DNA from: Oscillospiraceae bacterium
Lineage (GTDB): Bacteria; Bacillota; Clostridia; Oscillospirales; Ruminococcaceae
Assembly: GCA_021769525.1 (NCBI GenBank)
Contig: JAETSQ010000006.1
Span: forward strand, 24,301-88,300
Reading direction: 5' to 3'
Length of the DNA: 64,000 nt
Under the pieces are notes generated by a model. The model saw only the letters and a list, made by a program, of their open reading frames with translations. It was not told where the DNA came from and did not search any database. The position numbers and the translations under genes were made by a program. Below are positions 52,704 to 61,131 of the stretch, piece by piece; within the stretch, counting starts at the first letter, position 1; the number at the start of each line of letters is the position of its first letter.

Positions 52704-53789
52704 ATGAAAAAGCGTATCTTAGCATGTCTCACCGCCCTGATGCTCTGTCTGGCCCTGGCCGCCTGCAACCAGGCCCCGGCAAACAGCAGCACCCCCCCGG
52801 CCAACTCCCCCAGCACCCCCTCCGATGGAAGCTCCCAGGAGACCCCGCCCCCGCCGGTGGAAACGGTGAAGATCCGGGCGGCCTACCATCCCAACCTGGG
52901 CCCCATGAGCATCCCCGGCATTGACGCAAAGATGGGTTACTTTGCGGAGGAAGGCCTGGAAGTGGAGTGGCTGAAGTTTACCTCCGGCGCGCCGGAAATT
53001 GCGGCCATGGCCTCCGGTGACCTCCAGTTCGGCTACATCGGCCAGGGCGCTTTGAAGCTCTGCGCGGAGGGCCAGGCGGACGTGGTCTCTCTCTCCCACC
53101 TCACCAACTCCGAAGCCATTCTGGTGCGGACAGGCTCCGGCATCAACTCCTTCGAGGACATCAAGGGGAAGAAGCTGGCTACCGAGCTGGGCACCAATGG
53201 CGAAGTGCTGCTGAACATGGCCTGCGAAAAGTACCAGGTATCCAGAGAGGAAATTGAAGTCATCAATATGCCCATCTCCAACGCCATCGCCGCCTTCATC
53301 GGCGGCAGCGTGGACGCGGTGGTGGCCTGGGGCCCGGATCTTACCAACATCCGCAACAATGTGGACGAGGAGCTGACCGCCGTGGTGGAGACCAAGGACT
53401 TTGTGGACATGGTCCCCTTCCTGGGCAGCTGGATTGCCAACCCGGAGTATATCGACGGCAACCCGGATATCGTCCAGCGGTTCCAGCGCGCCCTGAGCAA
53501 GTGCTACGATTACCGCGCCTCCCACCTGGATGAGACCATCCAGGCCGCCGCAGACTTTGCCGCCAGCAAGGACATCGGCGTTTCCTACGATGACCTGAAC
53601 TCCGAGCGGGATCAGCTGGTGTTCTTCAGCCTGGCGGAGGAAAAGGAATGGGCCAACGGCGGCCATATGGAGGAGCTGTTCCAGCTTCAGCTGAACTACA
53701 TGACCGGCCAGGGCCAGGTGCCGGAGAGCGTGAAGGTGACCGATTATGTTCGCCTGGATCTCATCCGCAAGGCGCTGGACACCTTCTGA
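52704..53789 (+). CDS. ABC transporter substrate-binding lipoprotein, NitT/TauT type
   Basis: 361 residues. Signal peptide with lipobox LALAACN, a Ser/Pro linker (NSSTPPANSPSTPSDGSS), then a NMT1/SsuA-like fold (RAAYHPNLGPMSIPGI, MGYFAEEGLEVEWLKF, AMASGDLQFGYIGQGAL, VVAWGPDLT). This class takes anionic solutes such as sulfonates, nitrate or thiamine precursors, not neutral sugars. ATG 52704 is seven bases after AAGGAG; three upstream in-frame ATGs are too near or too far. Confidence 0.9.
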   Translation: MKKRILACLTALMLCLALAACNQAPANSSTPPANSPSTPSDGSSQETPPPPVETVKIRAAYHPNLGPMSIPGIDAKMGYFAEEGLEVEWLKFTSGAPEIAAMASGDLQFGYIGQGALKLCAEGQADVVSLSHLTNSEAILVRTGSGINSFEDIKGKKLATELGTNGEVLLNMACEKYQVSREEIEVINMPISNAIAAFIGGSVDAVVAWGPDLTNIRNNVDEELTAVVETKDFVDMVPFLGSWIANPEYIDGNPDIVQRFQRALSKCYDYRASHLDETIQAAADFAASKDIGVSYDDLNSERDQLVFFSLAEEKEWANGGHMEELFQLQLNYMTGQGQVPESVKVTDYVRLDLIRKALDTF

Positions 53790-53819
53790 CCCTGCCGGAT
53801 ACGCGCGGATGCGCCACCA

Positions 53820-53853
53820 CCGCCGCGGCTCCCCCACGGGAGGGCCGCGGCGG
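53820..53853 (+). other. Strong stem-loop between the SBP and permease genes
   Basis: CCGCCGCGGC pairs exactly with GCCGCGGCGG around a CCCCCACGGGAGG core. No T run follows, so it probably stabilises the SBP transcript 3' end rather than terminating. Confidence 0.6.
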
Positions 53854-53872
53854 CTGAAAAAGGAGAATTTAC

Positions 53873-54679
53873 ATGAGCAAGAAAGATCGGGCTGCAAAGT
53901 CTCCCGCCCCCCAGGGGGCGGCATGGGTGAACCTTCTGTACGTTGTGGTCTCGGTGGCGGTGGTGATGCTCCTGTGGCACATCGTATCCAGCCCTGGGAT
54001 GAAATCCGCCAAGGTGTTCGCCTCCCCGGCGGCGGTGCTGAAAGCCTTCGCCGCCAAGGTCCGCACCGGCAAGATCTGGGAGCATCTGGGCTATTCCGTC
54101 GGCCGGGTGCTCACCGGCTTTTCCCTGGCCTTTGTGGCGGCGCTGCCGGTGTCCTTCCTCATGGGCTGGTACGAGCCCTTCCGCAGGTTCTTCCAGCCCT
54201 GGATCAGCTTCCTCAAGTGCATCCCGCCCCTGGCCTTCATCCCCCTGGTCATCGTGGGGGCGGGGGTAGGGGAGAGCGCCAAGGTGATCGTCATCTTCAT
54301 CGCCGCCTTCCTGGTGATGGTCATCACCATCTACGGCGGGGTGGTGAATGTGGACAACACCCTCATCAAGGCCGCCCGCGTCCTGGATTCCAACGACCGC
54401 ACCATCTTCTTCAAGGTGGTGGTGCCGGCCTCCACCCCCTATATCTTCACCGCCGTCCGCCTGGGGCTCTCCTCCTCCCTCACCACCCTCATCGCGGCGG
54501 AGCTCACCGGCGCCCAGGTGGGGCTGGGGCAGATGATCCAGGAGGCCTCCAACTACTTCAATATGGATGTGGTCCTCATGGGGATCATCCTCATCGGCCT
54601 GGTGGGCATCACTTTTGAGAAGATCGTGACGTTCTTTGAAAGGAGGCTGACGGCATGGCAAGAGATCCGGCAGAAATGA
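53873..54679 (+). CDS. ABC transporter permease, NitT/TauT type
   Basis: 268 residues with five to six helices. VLTGFSLAFVAALPVSFLMG, KCIPPLAFIPLVIVGAGVGE (EAA-type loop PLAF-IPL) and AARVLDSNDRTIFFKVVVPASTP are the permease motifs. Overlaps the ATPase gene by 25 bases. Confidence 0.93.
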   Translation: MSKKDRAAKSPAPQGAAWVNLLYVVVSVAVVMLLWHIVSSPGMKSAKVFASPAAVLKAFAAKVRTGKIWEHLGYSVGRVLTGFSLAFVAALPVSFLMGWYEPFRRFFQPWISFLKCIPPLAFIPLVIVGAGVGESAKVIVIFIAAFLVMVITIYGGVVNVDNTLIKAARVLDSNDRTIFFKVVVPASTPYIFTAVRLGLSSSLTTLIAAELTGAQVGLGQMIQEASNYFNMDVVLMGIILIGLVGITFEKIVTFFERRLTAWQEIRQK

Positions 54680-55455
54680 GCGCCAAAAAGGTGGTGCTCC
54701 ACGGCGTGAAGAAGATCTACCAGGGGGCCTCCGGGGACGTGGTGGCCCTAAACGGGGTGGATCTGGAAATCCGAAACAACGAGTTCGTCTGCGTCGTCGG
54801 CCCCTCCGGCTGCGGAAAGTCCACCCTCCTGAACATCCTGGCCGGGCTGGACCGCCAGACCGAGGGGGAGGTGCTGGTGGACGGCAAGCCGGTGGACGGC
54901 CCCAGCGGGGAGCGGGGGGTGGTCTTCCAGCAGTACGCCCTTTTCCCCTGGCTCACCGTCCGCAAGAATATCGCCTTCGGCCTCCACAACAAGAAGCTGC
55001 CCCAGCAGGAGATCGACCGGCTGGTGGAAAAGTACGTCCGCATGGTGGCGCTGGAGGACTTCCTGGATTCCTACCCCAAGGAGCTTTCCGGCGGGATGAA
55101 GCAGCGGGTGGCCCTGGCCAGGGCCTACGCCATGGACCCCTCCCTGCTGCTGATGGACGAGCCCTTCGGGGCCCTGGATGCTCAGACCCGCGCGCAGCTC
55201 CAGGCCGACCTGCTGGAGCTTTGGGAGAAGGAGAACAAGACCTGTTTCTTCATCACCCACGATGTGGAGGAGGCGGTGCTGCTGGCCCAGCGGGTGGTCA
55301 TCATGAGCGCCCGTCCGGGGCGGATCAACAAGATCGTGGACATCGACATCCCCTACCCCCGCACCCAGGAGACCCGCCTTACCGGGCGGTTCACCGAGCT
55401 GAAAAATGACATCTGGGCCACCGTCTACAGCGAGTACCTGGAGGAGCGCAAGTGA
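54655..55455 (+). CDS. ABC transporter ATP-binding protein, NitT/TauT type
   Basis: 266 residues. Walker A GPSGCGKS (49-56), Q loop VVFQQYALFPW, signature LSGGMKQRVALARA, Walker B LLLMDEPFGALD and ITHDVEEA switch. Energises the importer formed with the SBP and permease. Confidence 0.95.
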   Translation: MARDPAEMSAKKVVLHGVKKIYQGASGDVVALNGVDLEIRNNEFVCVVGPSGCGKSTLLNILAGLDRQTEGEVLVDGKPVDGPSGERGVVFQQYALFPWLTVRKNIAFGLHNKKLPQQEIDRLVEKYVRMVALEDFLDSYPKELSGGMKQRVALARAYAMDPSLLLMDEPFGALDAQTRAQLQADLLELWEKENKTCFFITHDVEEAVLLAQRVVIMSARPGRINKIVDIDIPYPRTQETRLTGRFTELKNDIWATVYSEYLEERK

Positions 55456-55483
55456 ACCGGGCCGGAGAAACGGAGGGAGCAGG

Positions 55484-56176
55484 ATGATCGCGCCGACACT
55501 GGCCTGTGCCGACTGGCTGAATCTGGAGCGGGAGATCGCCGTCATGGACCGGGCGGGGGTGGACCTCTACCACATCGACCTGATGGACGGGCACTATGTC
55601 CCCAACCTCTGCTTCAACCTGGACATCCTGCGGGCCATCGGGCGGGTATCCGGGACCCCGCTGGACATCCACCTGATGGTCACTGACCCCCTGGACTATG
55701 TGGAGCGCCTCGCCGCCTGCGGGGTGGAGCGGGCCTGCGCCCATCTGGACTGCTTCCGGGATCCGGGGATCTTCCTGGAGGCCCTGGAGGAGCGGGGGAT
55801 CAAAAAAGGGCTGGCCCTCTCCCCCGGCGACGGGGCGGAGCGGCTGGAGCCCTGGCTGGAGCGGCTGGACTACGTGCTGGTGATGCTGGTATCCCCCGGC
55901 TTTTCCGGGCAGCAGCCCCGGCCTGAGCTCTTCGAGAAGGTTGCGGAGCTGGACCGCCTGCGCCGGGAGCGGGGGCTGTCCTTCCTCATCGAGGTGGATG
56001 GCGGCGTCAGTTGGGAGAACGCCGGCCCCCTGGTGGAGCGGGGGGCGGACATCCTGGTCTCCGGCCTCTTCGCCTCCCTGGATCGCCGGGGAGAACTGGG
56101 GGAGCGGACCCGGAGCTTCCGGGCCCGCAGCCGTTCCCTCCGGGAAAGACACACCGAAAAGGAGCTGACAGGATGA
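55484..56176 (+). CDS. rpe: Ribulose-phosphate 3-epimerase family protein
   Basis: 230 residues of the TIM-barrel RPE family. Metal and catalytic residues are in place: His30 and Asp32 (HIDLMDGHYVP), His63 (DIHLMV) and Asp172 (VDGGV). The N-terminal APTLACAD replaces the usual APSILSAD. Interconverts ribulose-5-P and xylulose-5-P or a related pair. Overlaps rpiB by four bases. Confidence 0.93.
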   Translation: MIAPTLACADWLNLEREIAVMDRAGVDLYHIDLMDGHYVPNLCFNLDILRAIGRVSGTPLDIHLMVTDPLDYVERLAACGVERACAHLDCFRDPGIFLEALEERGIKKGLALSPGDGAERLEPWLERLDYVLVMLVSPGFSGQQPRPELFEKVAELDRLRRERGLSFLIEVDGGVSWENAGPLVERGADILVSGLFASLDRRGELGERTRSFRARSRSLRERHTEKELTG

Positions 56177-56613
56177 AGAAGATCGCGCTGGGCAGCGACC
56201 ACGGCGGATTCCGCCTCAAGGAGCTGCTGAAGCAGCGGCTGGAACAGGAGGGGTACGCGGTCCGGGACTTCGGCTGTGCCACGCCGGAGCCGGCAGAGTA
56301 CCCGGAGATCGCCTTTGCCCTGGCCCAGGCGGTGGCGGCGGAGCCGGAGGAATACCGCTGCGGCATCCTCTGCTGCGGCACCGGCATCGGGATGTCTATT
56401 GCCGCCAACAAGGTAAAGGGCATCCGGGCGGCCCTCTGCGCCGACTGCTTTTCCGCCCGGATGGCAAAGGAGCACAACGATGCCAACGTGATCACCCTGG
56501 GGGAGCGGGTCACCGGTCCGGAGCTGGCCTGGGAGATGGTGAAGACCTTCCTGGCGGCGGAGTACCGGCACGGCGTCCATGAGGCCAGGGTCCGCGCCCT
56601 CACCGAGGCGTAA
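56173..56613 (+). CDS. rpiB: RpiB/LacAB-family sugar-phosphate isomerase
   Basis: 146 residues. GSDHGGFRLKE (His10) and CGILCCGTGIGMSIAANK (Cys67 or Cys68) carry the active-site residues of ribose-5-phosphate isomerase B. May act on ribose-5-P, allose-6-P or another sugar phosphate. Last gene of the operon, followed by a terminator. Confidence 0.94.
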   Translation: MKKIALGSDHGGFRLKELLKQRLEQEGYAVRDFGCATPEPAEYPEIAFALAQAVAAEPEEYRCGILCCGTGIGMSIAANKVKGIRAALCADCFSARMAKEHNDANVITLGERVTGPELAWEMVKTFLAAEYRHGVHEARVRALTEA

Positions 56614-56646
56614 AAATCAAAAGAGGAAATTCGCTGGGACAAAACA

Positions 56647-56690
56647 CCGGCGGCAGGGAAGGAAGAGCTTCCCCGCCGCCGGTATTTTTT
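56647..56690 (+). terminator. Terminator of the sugar operon
   Basis: CCGGCGGC...GCCGCCGG with GAAG/CTTC inner pairs, followed by TATTTTTT. Confidence 0.85.
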
Positions 56691-56850
56691 ACCTGGAAAC
56701 CACCGAATTCCATATATGGAAATTACACAAAAAGCATGGGCGATTTTGGGCGAATTTCTGTATGAACAGACCAACATCCTGGCCGTCGTCACCGCCCGGA
56801 CGGCCCGTCATTACGGAAAGGTCCACGGTTTTTTCAACCGCAGCGGCGGC

Positions 56851-56918
56851 CCTCAGCTTGTCGAAAAAGCCTTATTCGACAAGCTGAGGGCGCCTGTCTC
56901 GCTTTTGACACAGGCGCC
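56851..56918. repeat. Tandem perfect palindromes
   Basis: CCTCAGCTTGTCGAA and TTCGACAAGCTGAGG (15-base arms, nine-base loop), then GGCGCCTGT and ACAGGCGCC. No T run. Likely a dispersed element; the remaining sequence of 56691-56948 shows no gene. Confidence 0.7.
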
Positions 56919-56948
56919 TCTCTTGCCGCCCTTTCTGCCGCCTTTCGC

Positions 56949-56978
56949 TTGACAGGGACAGATAGGAAAGAGTAAAAT
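56949..56978 (+). promoter_or_regulatory. Sigma-A promoter of the FapA-like gene
   Basis: TTGACA (56949-56954), 18-base spacer, TAAAAT (56973-56978). Confidence 0.75.
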
Positions 56979-57044
56979 AAAAGTAGCCAGCTGTACGCTG
57001 TATTTTCCCCGCAGGCTGCGGGGACAGGACCAGGAGGTGTGTTT

Positions 57045-58859
57045 ATGAGCCCGCAGGAGGAAAAAAACAGCGAAGCCGCTAAGGATACCAGCCAAAGATC
57101 CTTGCTCCTTTCCCTCTGGAAAAAGGTATCCGGAGGCGGAAAAGGCGAGAAGAAGCGCCGGACACCGGAAAAAGAGGAAGAGGCTGCGGCTCCGGTCCCG
57201 GCCCCGGCCCCGGTTCCGGAGGGTTCCGGGGAGGAGACGGCGCAGGCGGAAGAGCTGCCCTTTGAAAAACTTCTGGCTCCGGAAGAACTGATGGAGTACT
57301 ACCTGTGCTTCTGTCAGGGCCAAGGGCAGGAGGGGAAGCGCTCCACCATAGAGGATTTCTGCAGCGGCCCCCTCCCGGATCCTTCCTTCCTGAAGCAGAT
57401 CGTTTCCCAGGTGGAGTCCAAGGCGGCAGCGGTGATGAAAGCGCACCGCAAGCAGGTGCAGCTGGCGATCATGAAGGCGGAAAAGCAGCTGCGGGCGCAG
57501 GACGGGGAGGAGCCCCCAGCGGAAATGGCAGTCAAGGATATTCCCACTCCGGCGGCGGATGGGCAGATATTGGTGTTCTGTGCCCCCAACTGGAGCGCGG
57601 CCTGGGGCATTGCCCTGCCCGCCTTGGGAGAGGGCGCGCCGGTAACGATGGAGAAGGTCCTTTTCGCCCTGAACGACCGGAAGATCTCCTTTGGCATAGA
57701 CCGGGAGGCGGTGAAGTGCCTAAGCACCCCGGAGGGCGCCATGACACTGCGGCAGCTGGCTGTCTGTACGCCCCCTGTTCCGGGGGAGGACGGCCGCACG
57801 GTGGAGCATTTCCCCCGTACGGTGGGCACCCCCCAGCTTGTGGAAAACGACCAGGGCATCGTGAACTTTGACGACCTCAACTGGCTCACCCATGTCGATG
57901 AGGGAACGGTGATCTGCGACATCGTGGAGCCCACCCAGGGCAAGCCGGGCACCAACATCCAAGGCGATCCCATCCGCCCCTATAACGGAAAGAGAGCCGC
58001 CCTCCCCAAGGGGGATAATGTGATCCTCAATGGAGACGGCACGGCGCTGGTCTCCAAGATCGACGGCCAGATCTCTTTTCGGGACGGCCGGTTCCATGTG
58101 AACAACGTCATCGTCATCCAGGGGGATGTGGACCTTTCCACCGGCAGCATCGACGTCCGGGGGGATGTGGTGATCCACGGCAATGTCCGGGCAGGATTTA
58201 CAGTGAATGCCAGCGGCAATATCACCATCGGGGGCCTGGCGGAGGGCTGCCAGATCACCGCCGGAGGCTCGGTGATGGTGGGCCGCGGGATGAACGGCAA
58301 CACCACCGGCAGCATCACCGCCGGGCAGGATGTAGCCTGCAAGTATATGGAAAATGCCACCGTCCACGTCTGGGGGGATGTCCGCATGGACAGCATCGTC
58401 AACTGCGATATTTCCGCCAGAGGCAAGGTGGTGGTCAAAACCGGCCGGGGGATCATCGTCGGCGGAACCGTCCGGGCTATGGGAGGCATCGAGGCCAAGG
58501 TCATCGGCAACCGTGCCGGACGTCTCACGATCCTCTCCATCGGTCCCACCCCCTGGTTCCTCCGGGAAAGGGCAAAGGTGGAGGAGGAGCTGGAAAAGAT
58601 CCGGCAGGAGATCCGGCTCAAGCAGGGCACCGGCCCGGCCGCTTTGCTCCAAATGAAGGAAAAGCCCCTGAAAAAAACGCTGGAAGAGATGGAGCTCCGG
58701 GAAGCCGCGGCGGCCCAGAAGCAGATCCTGGCCGGGATCTTCTATCCTGTGGCCCAGGTCTCCATAAACAATGTGCAGCGCAATGTTACCGATTACTACT
58801 CCCCCTGCCGTATGTACCTGGATGCCAAGGAAGGGGCCGTCAAGATCATCGGAGTCTGA
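57045..58859 (+). CDS. FapA/DUF342 family protein
   Basis: 604 residues. A low-complexity N-terminus (about 1-70, Lys-rich then PAPAPVPEG), then the FapA N-terminal domain (HVDEGTVICDIVEPTQGKPGTNIQG, SKIDGQISF), a right-handed beta-helix (GDVDLSTGSIDVRGDVVIHGNVRAGF... GGSVMVGRG) and a C-terminal helical part. FapA was named from flagellar assembly, but many relatives stand outside flagellar clusters. AGGAGG seven bases before ATG 57045. Confidence 0.88.
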   Translation: MSPQEEKNSEAAKDTSQRSLLLSLWKKVSGGGKGEKKRRTPEKEEEAAAPVPAPAPVPEGSGEETAQAEELPFEKLLAPEELMEYYLCFCQGQGQEGKRSTIEDFCSGPLPDPSFLKQIVSQVESKAAAVMKAHRKQVQLAIMKAEKQLRAQDGEEPPAEMAVKDIPTPAADGQILVFCAPNWSAAWGIALPALGEGAPVTMEKVLFALNDRKISFGIDREAVKCLSTPEGAMTLRQLAVCTPPVPGEDGRTVEHFPRTVGTPQLVENDQGIVNFDDLNWLTHVDEGTVICDIVEPTQGKPGTNIQGDPIRPYNGKRAALPKGDNVILNGDGTALVSKIDGQISFRDGRFHVNNVIVIQGDVDLSTGSIDVRGDVVIHGNVRAGFTVNASGNITIGGLAEGCQITAGGSVMVGRGMNGNTTGSITAGQDVACKYMENATVHVWGDVRMDSIVNCDISARGKVVVKTGRGIIVGGTVRAMGGIEAKVIGNRAGRLTILSIGPTPWFLRERAKVEEELEKIRQEIRLKQGTGPAALLQMKEKPLKKTLEEMELREAAAAQKQILAGIFYPVAQVSINNVQRNVTDYYSPCRMYLDAKEGAVKIIGV

Positions 58860-58897
58860 GCAGCCCGCGCCGGCGCAGGGCGCGTTTTTGGAACTTA

Positions 58898-58930
58898 TAA
58901 AAAGAGGGACCGCTGCGGGTCCCTCTTTTT
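58898..58930. terminator. Bidirectional terminator
   Basis: AGAGGGACC-gctgcg-GGTCCCTCT, followed by TTTT on the plus strand and TTTTTATAAG on the minus. Confidence 0.85.
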
Positions 58931-58976
58931 CTGTACTCTTTTCCGGAAGCCTTCCGGGAGAGCTTTTTTAGGCGGC

Positions 58977-60224
58977 TTACTTTGGGGAGTCCTCCCGCCC
59001 CTTTCCGGAAAGGAGGACGCTCGCCAGGAGGCTGAGGGCGGAGGCTGCGGCACAGGTCATCCAGGCGGCGGTCCAATGACCCTGGGTGCCCAGCATCACC
59101 CCCACCACCATGGGGGCGATGGGATTGGGGATGTTGGAGGCCCCGGAGCAGAAGGCGGTCCCCGCCACCTGTTCCTCCGGCCGGTAGACCTGGGAGGGCA
59201 GGGCCCAGAAGACCCCCGCCGCCCAGGAGGCGCCGAACATCATGGCGCAGGAGGAAAGGGCCAGGGGCAGGTAGCCCATGGGGGCGGCAAAGGGCAGCAG
59301 CGCGGCCCCCGCCATGCTGAGGACGTATCCGGCCCCCATCACCAGGGAGCGGCTGCGGACCTTCCGGGTGGTGCGGGCGGCCAGCAAGTCGGAGACCGCA
59401 CCCGCCAGGATGGAGGAGACCACCGTGATGACGCTGATCATCAGCATCAGGTTCCCGGTCTCCCCGTAGGAGTAGCCGATGCCCCCCGCGTAGACCGACA
59501 TATCCACCGTGATGGCCTGGGTCACCCAGGTGTTGGCCAGCAGCGCCAGCACCAGCAGCCAGGTGACCGGCTGGCGGAGGATGGAGGCGTACCCGCCGCT
59601 CCGCGGGGAAACGGCCGCGGCCGCCTCTTCCGGCTCCGGACCGCGGGGCTTATCGCGGGTGAAGAGCAGCACCGGCACCGCCAGCACCGCCACCATCACG
59701 CCGATGGCGTAGAAGGAGGCCCGCCACCCCAGGGCGGGGACCAGCAGCCCGGCGATCCAGGCCCCCACGCCGCTGCCGGCGGCAAAGCTGCCGTTGAAGA
59801 TGGCGGTGGAGAGGGCGGCGTACCGCCGGTCGATCCACATGGTGATGGTGGAGATGTACAGGGGGAAGGCCATGGCGTTGAGCCCCTGGGCCGCCTTGCA
59901 GAGGAAGAAGAGGGGCAGGCTCCCCAGGTGTACCGAGAAGGGGATGAGGAACTGGGGCAGCGCCTGGAAGGCAAGGCCGAGGGCGATGGTCCCCCGCAGC
60001 CCCAGCCTCCGGTAGACCCAGCTGGAAAGGAACATGGCCAGCACCAGGCAGACGGCCCGGCAGGTATCCGCCAGCAGCACCGTCTGGGTATCCACCCCCA
60101 GGGCCTCCGAAAGATCCCCCACCACCATGGAAAACTGGGTGACGGCGGCGGGGAAAAAGATCCCAAGCAGGGAGTAGCAGACCACCAGCAGCCAGGGGTA
60201 AAATTTGTTTTGTGTCAGTTTCAC
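58977..60224 (-). CDS. MFS transporter
   Basis: 415 residues with twelve helices. KFYPWLLVVCYSLLGIFFPAAVTQFSMV begins the first, followed by CLVLAMFLSSWVYRRLGLRG (motif A type) and SMAGAALLPFAAPMG. A long cytoplasmic loop with PEPEEAAAA divides the halves. Substrate not predictable. Downstream of a GntR gene by 69 bases. Confidence 0.9.
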   Translation of the reverse strand: MKLTQNKFYPWLLVVCYSLLGIFFPAAVTQFSMVVGDLSEALGVDTQTVLLADTCRAVCLVLAMFLSSWVYRRLGLRGTIALGLAFQALPQFLIPFSVHLGSLPLFFLCKAAQGLNAMAFPLYISTITMWIDRRYAALSTAIFNGSFAAGSGVGAWIAGLLVPALGWRASFYAIGVMVAVLAVPVLLFTRDKPRGPEPEEAAAAVSPRSGGYASILRQPVTWLLVLALLANTWVTQAITVDMSVYAGGIGYSYGETGNLMLMISVITVVSSILAGAVSDLLAARTTRKVRSRSLVMGAGYVLSMAGAALLPFAAPMGYLPLALSSCAMMFGASWAAGVFWALPSQVYRPEEQVAGTAFCSGASNIPNPIAPMVVGVMLGTQGHWTAAWMTCAAASALSLLASVLLSGKGREDSPK

Positions 60225-60293
60225 GTTATCTCCTGATTTCTGTTTGATAGGGACAGGAAGGGGAGGTTTTCGGGAAGCGGAAGAAAGTGCCGG

Positions 60294-61007
60294 TCAGCAG
60301 AACCGCTGGAAGTATTCCCGGTAGACACTGAGCAGGTAAAGGGTGTGCTCCTTCATATAGAAGTAGGCAAACTCCCCGTTGCCCGCGCGGATGGCCTCAA
60401 AGATCTTCCGGTGGTGGTCGCTGAGGATGGTAGAGGTCCTTTTCTGCTTATCCGGCAGGGGCAGGGAGAAGGCGGAGCGGCCTTCCTGTTCCTGGACGAA
60501 CAGGTGCTCCAGGAACTCGGTGAGCAGGGGATTGCCCGCCGCCCTGGCAATGGCCTGGTGGAAGTCGTCAAAAAAGCTCTCCTGCTCCCCCAGGATGCGG
60601 TTCTGCTTCCGCCGGAGAACAGCCTCCATCCGCGCCAGGTCCTCCGGCGTGGCCTTTTTGGCCGCCTGGCGGGCCAGCTCCGGTTCCAGCAGCAGCCTGG
60701 CCTCGGTGGAGGCCAGGAACTGCTGGAAGTACTCGGTCTGCTTTTCCGCCGTGGCAAGGTCCGGGGAAAGGGAGTCCCGGTCCGCCAGGACAAAGCTGCC
60801 CTTTCCCTGCCGGGTCTCGATGACCCCCGCCTCCGCCAGCGCCCGGAGGGCCTCCCGCACCGTGATGCGGCTGACGCCGGTCATCTGCATCAGCTCCTTC
60901 TCGCTGGGGAGCATCTCTCCTTTTTTATAAACACCCTGGACGATCCCGTCCCGGATCTGGTCCATCACCTGTTCGTAAAGGGTGGTGCCTGTCACTTTCT
61001 TCAGCAT
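60294..61007 (-). CDS. GntR-family (FadR subfamily) regulator
   Basis: 237 residues. N-terminal winged helix (LYEQVMDQIRDGIVQGVYKKGEMLPSEKELMQMTGVSRITVREALR) and a FadR-type all-helical FCD effector domain with ESFFDDFHQAIARAAGN and LSDHHRKIFEAIRAGN, His residues for metal and carboxylate binding. Likely senses a small acid and controls the MFS, permease or aminotransferase genes. Start at 61007 chosen because its ribosome site AAAAGGAG is free, whereas the one for 61031 lies in a stem. Confidence 0.92.
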   Translation of the reverse strand: MLKKVTGTTLYEQVMDQIRDGIVQGVYKKGEMLPSEKELMQMTGVSRITVREALRALAEAGVIETRQGKGSFVLADRDSLSPDLATAEKQTEYFQQFLASTEARLLLEPELARQAAKKATPEDLARMEAVLRRKQNRILGEQESFFDDFHQAIARAAGNPLLTEFLEHLFVQEQEGRSAFSLPLPDKQKRTSTILSDHHRKIFEAIRAGNGEFAYFYMKEHTLYLLSVYREYFQRFC

Positions 61008-61042
61008 CCTGTCAACCGCTCCTTTTATCATATGGGGTGGCT

Positions 61043-61076
61043 CCCCTCCGCGGCCTATGCGCTTGCCGCGGAGGGG
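61043..61076 (-). promoter_or_regulatory. Twelve-base-pair hairpin in the gntR leader
   Basis: CCCCTCCGCGGC pairs with GCCGCGGAGGGG, loop CTATGCGCTT. The 3' arm on the minus strand contains GGAGGGG. Confidence 0.75.
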
Positions 61077-61090
61077 CGGCGTAAAATTTA

Positions 61091-61119
61091 ATTATAGCAC
61101 AGGATGTTTTTACAGGCAA
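61091..61119 (-). promoter_or_regulatory. Sigma-A promoter of gntR
   Basis: Minus strand TTGCCT (61119-61114), 17-base spacer, TATAAT (61096-61091). Confidence 0.85.
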
Positions 61120-61131
61120 ATGATGCGGTTA

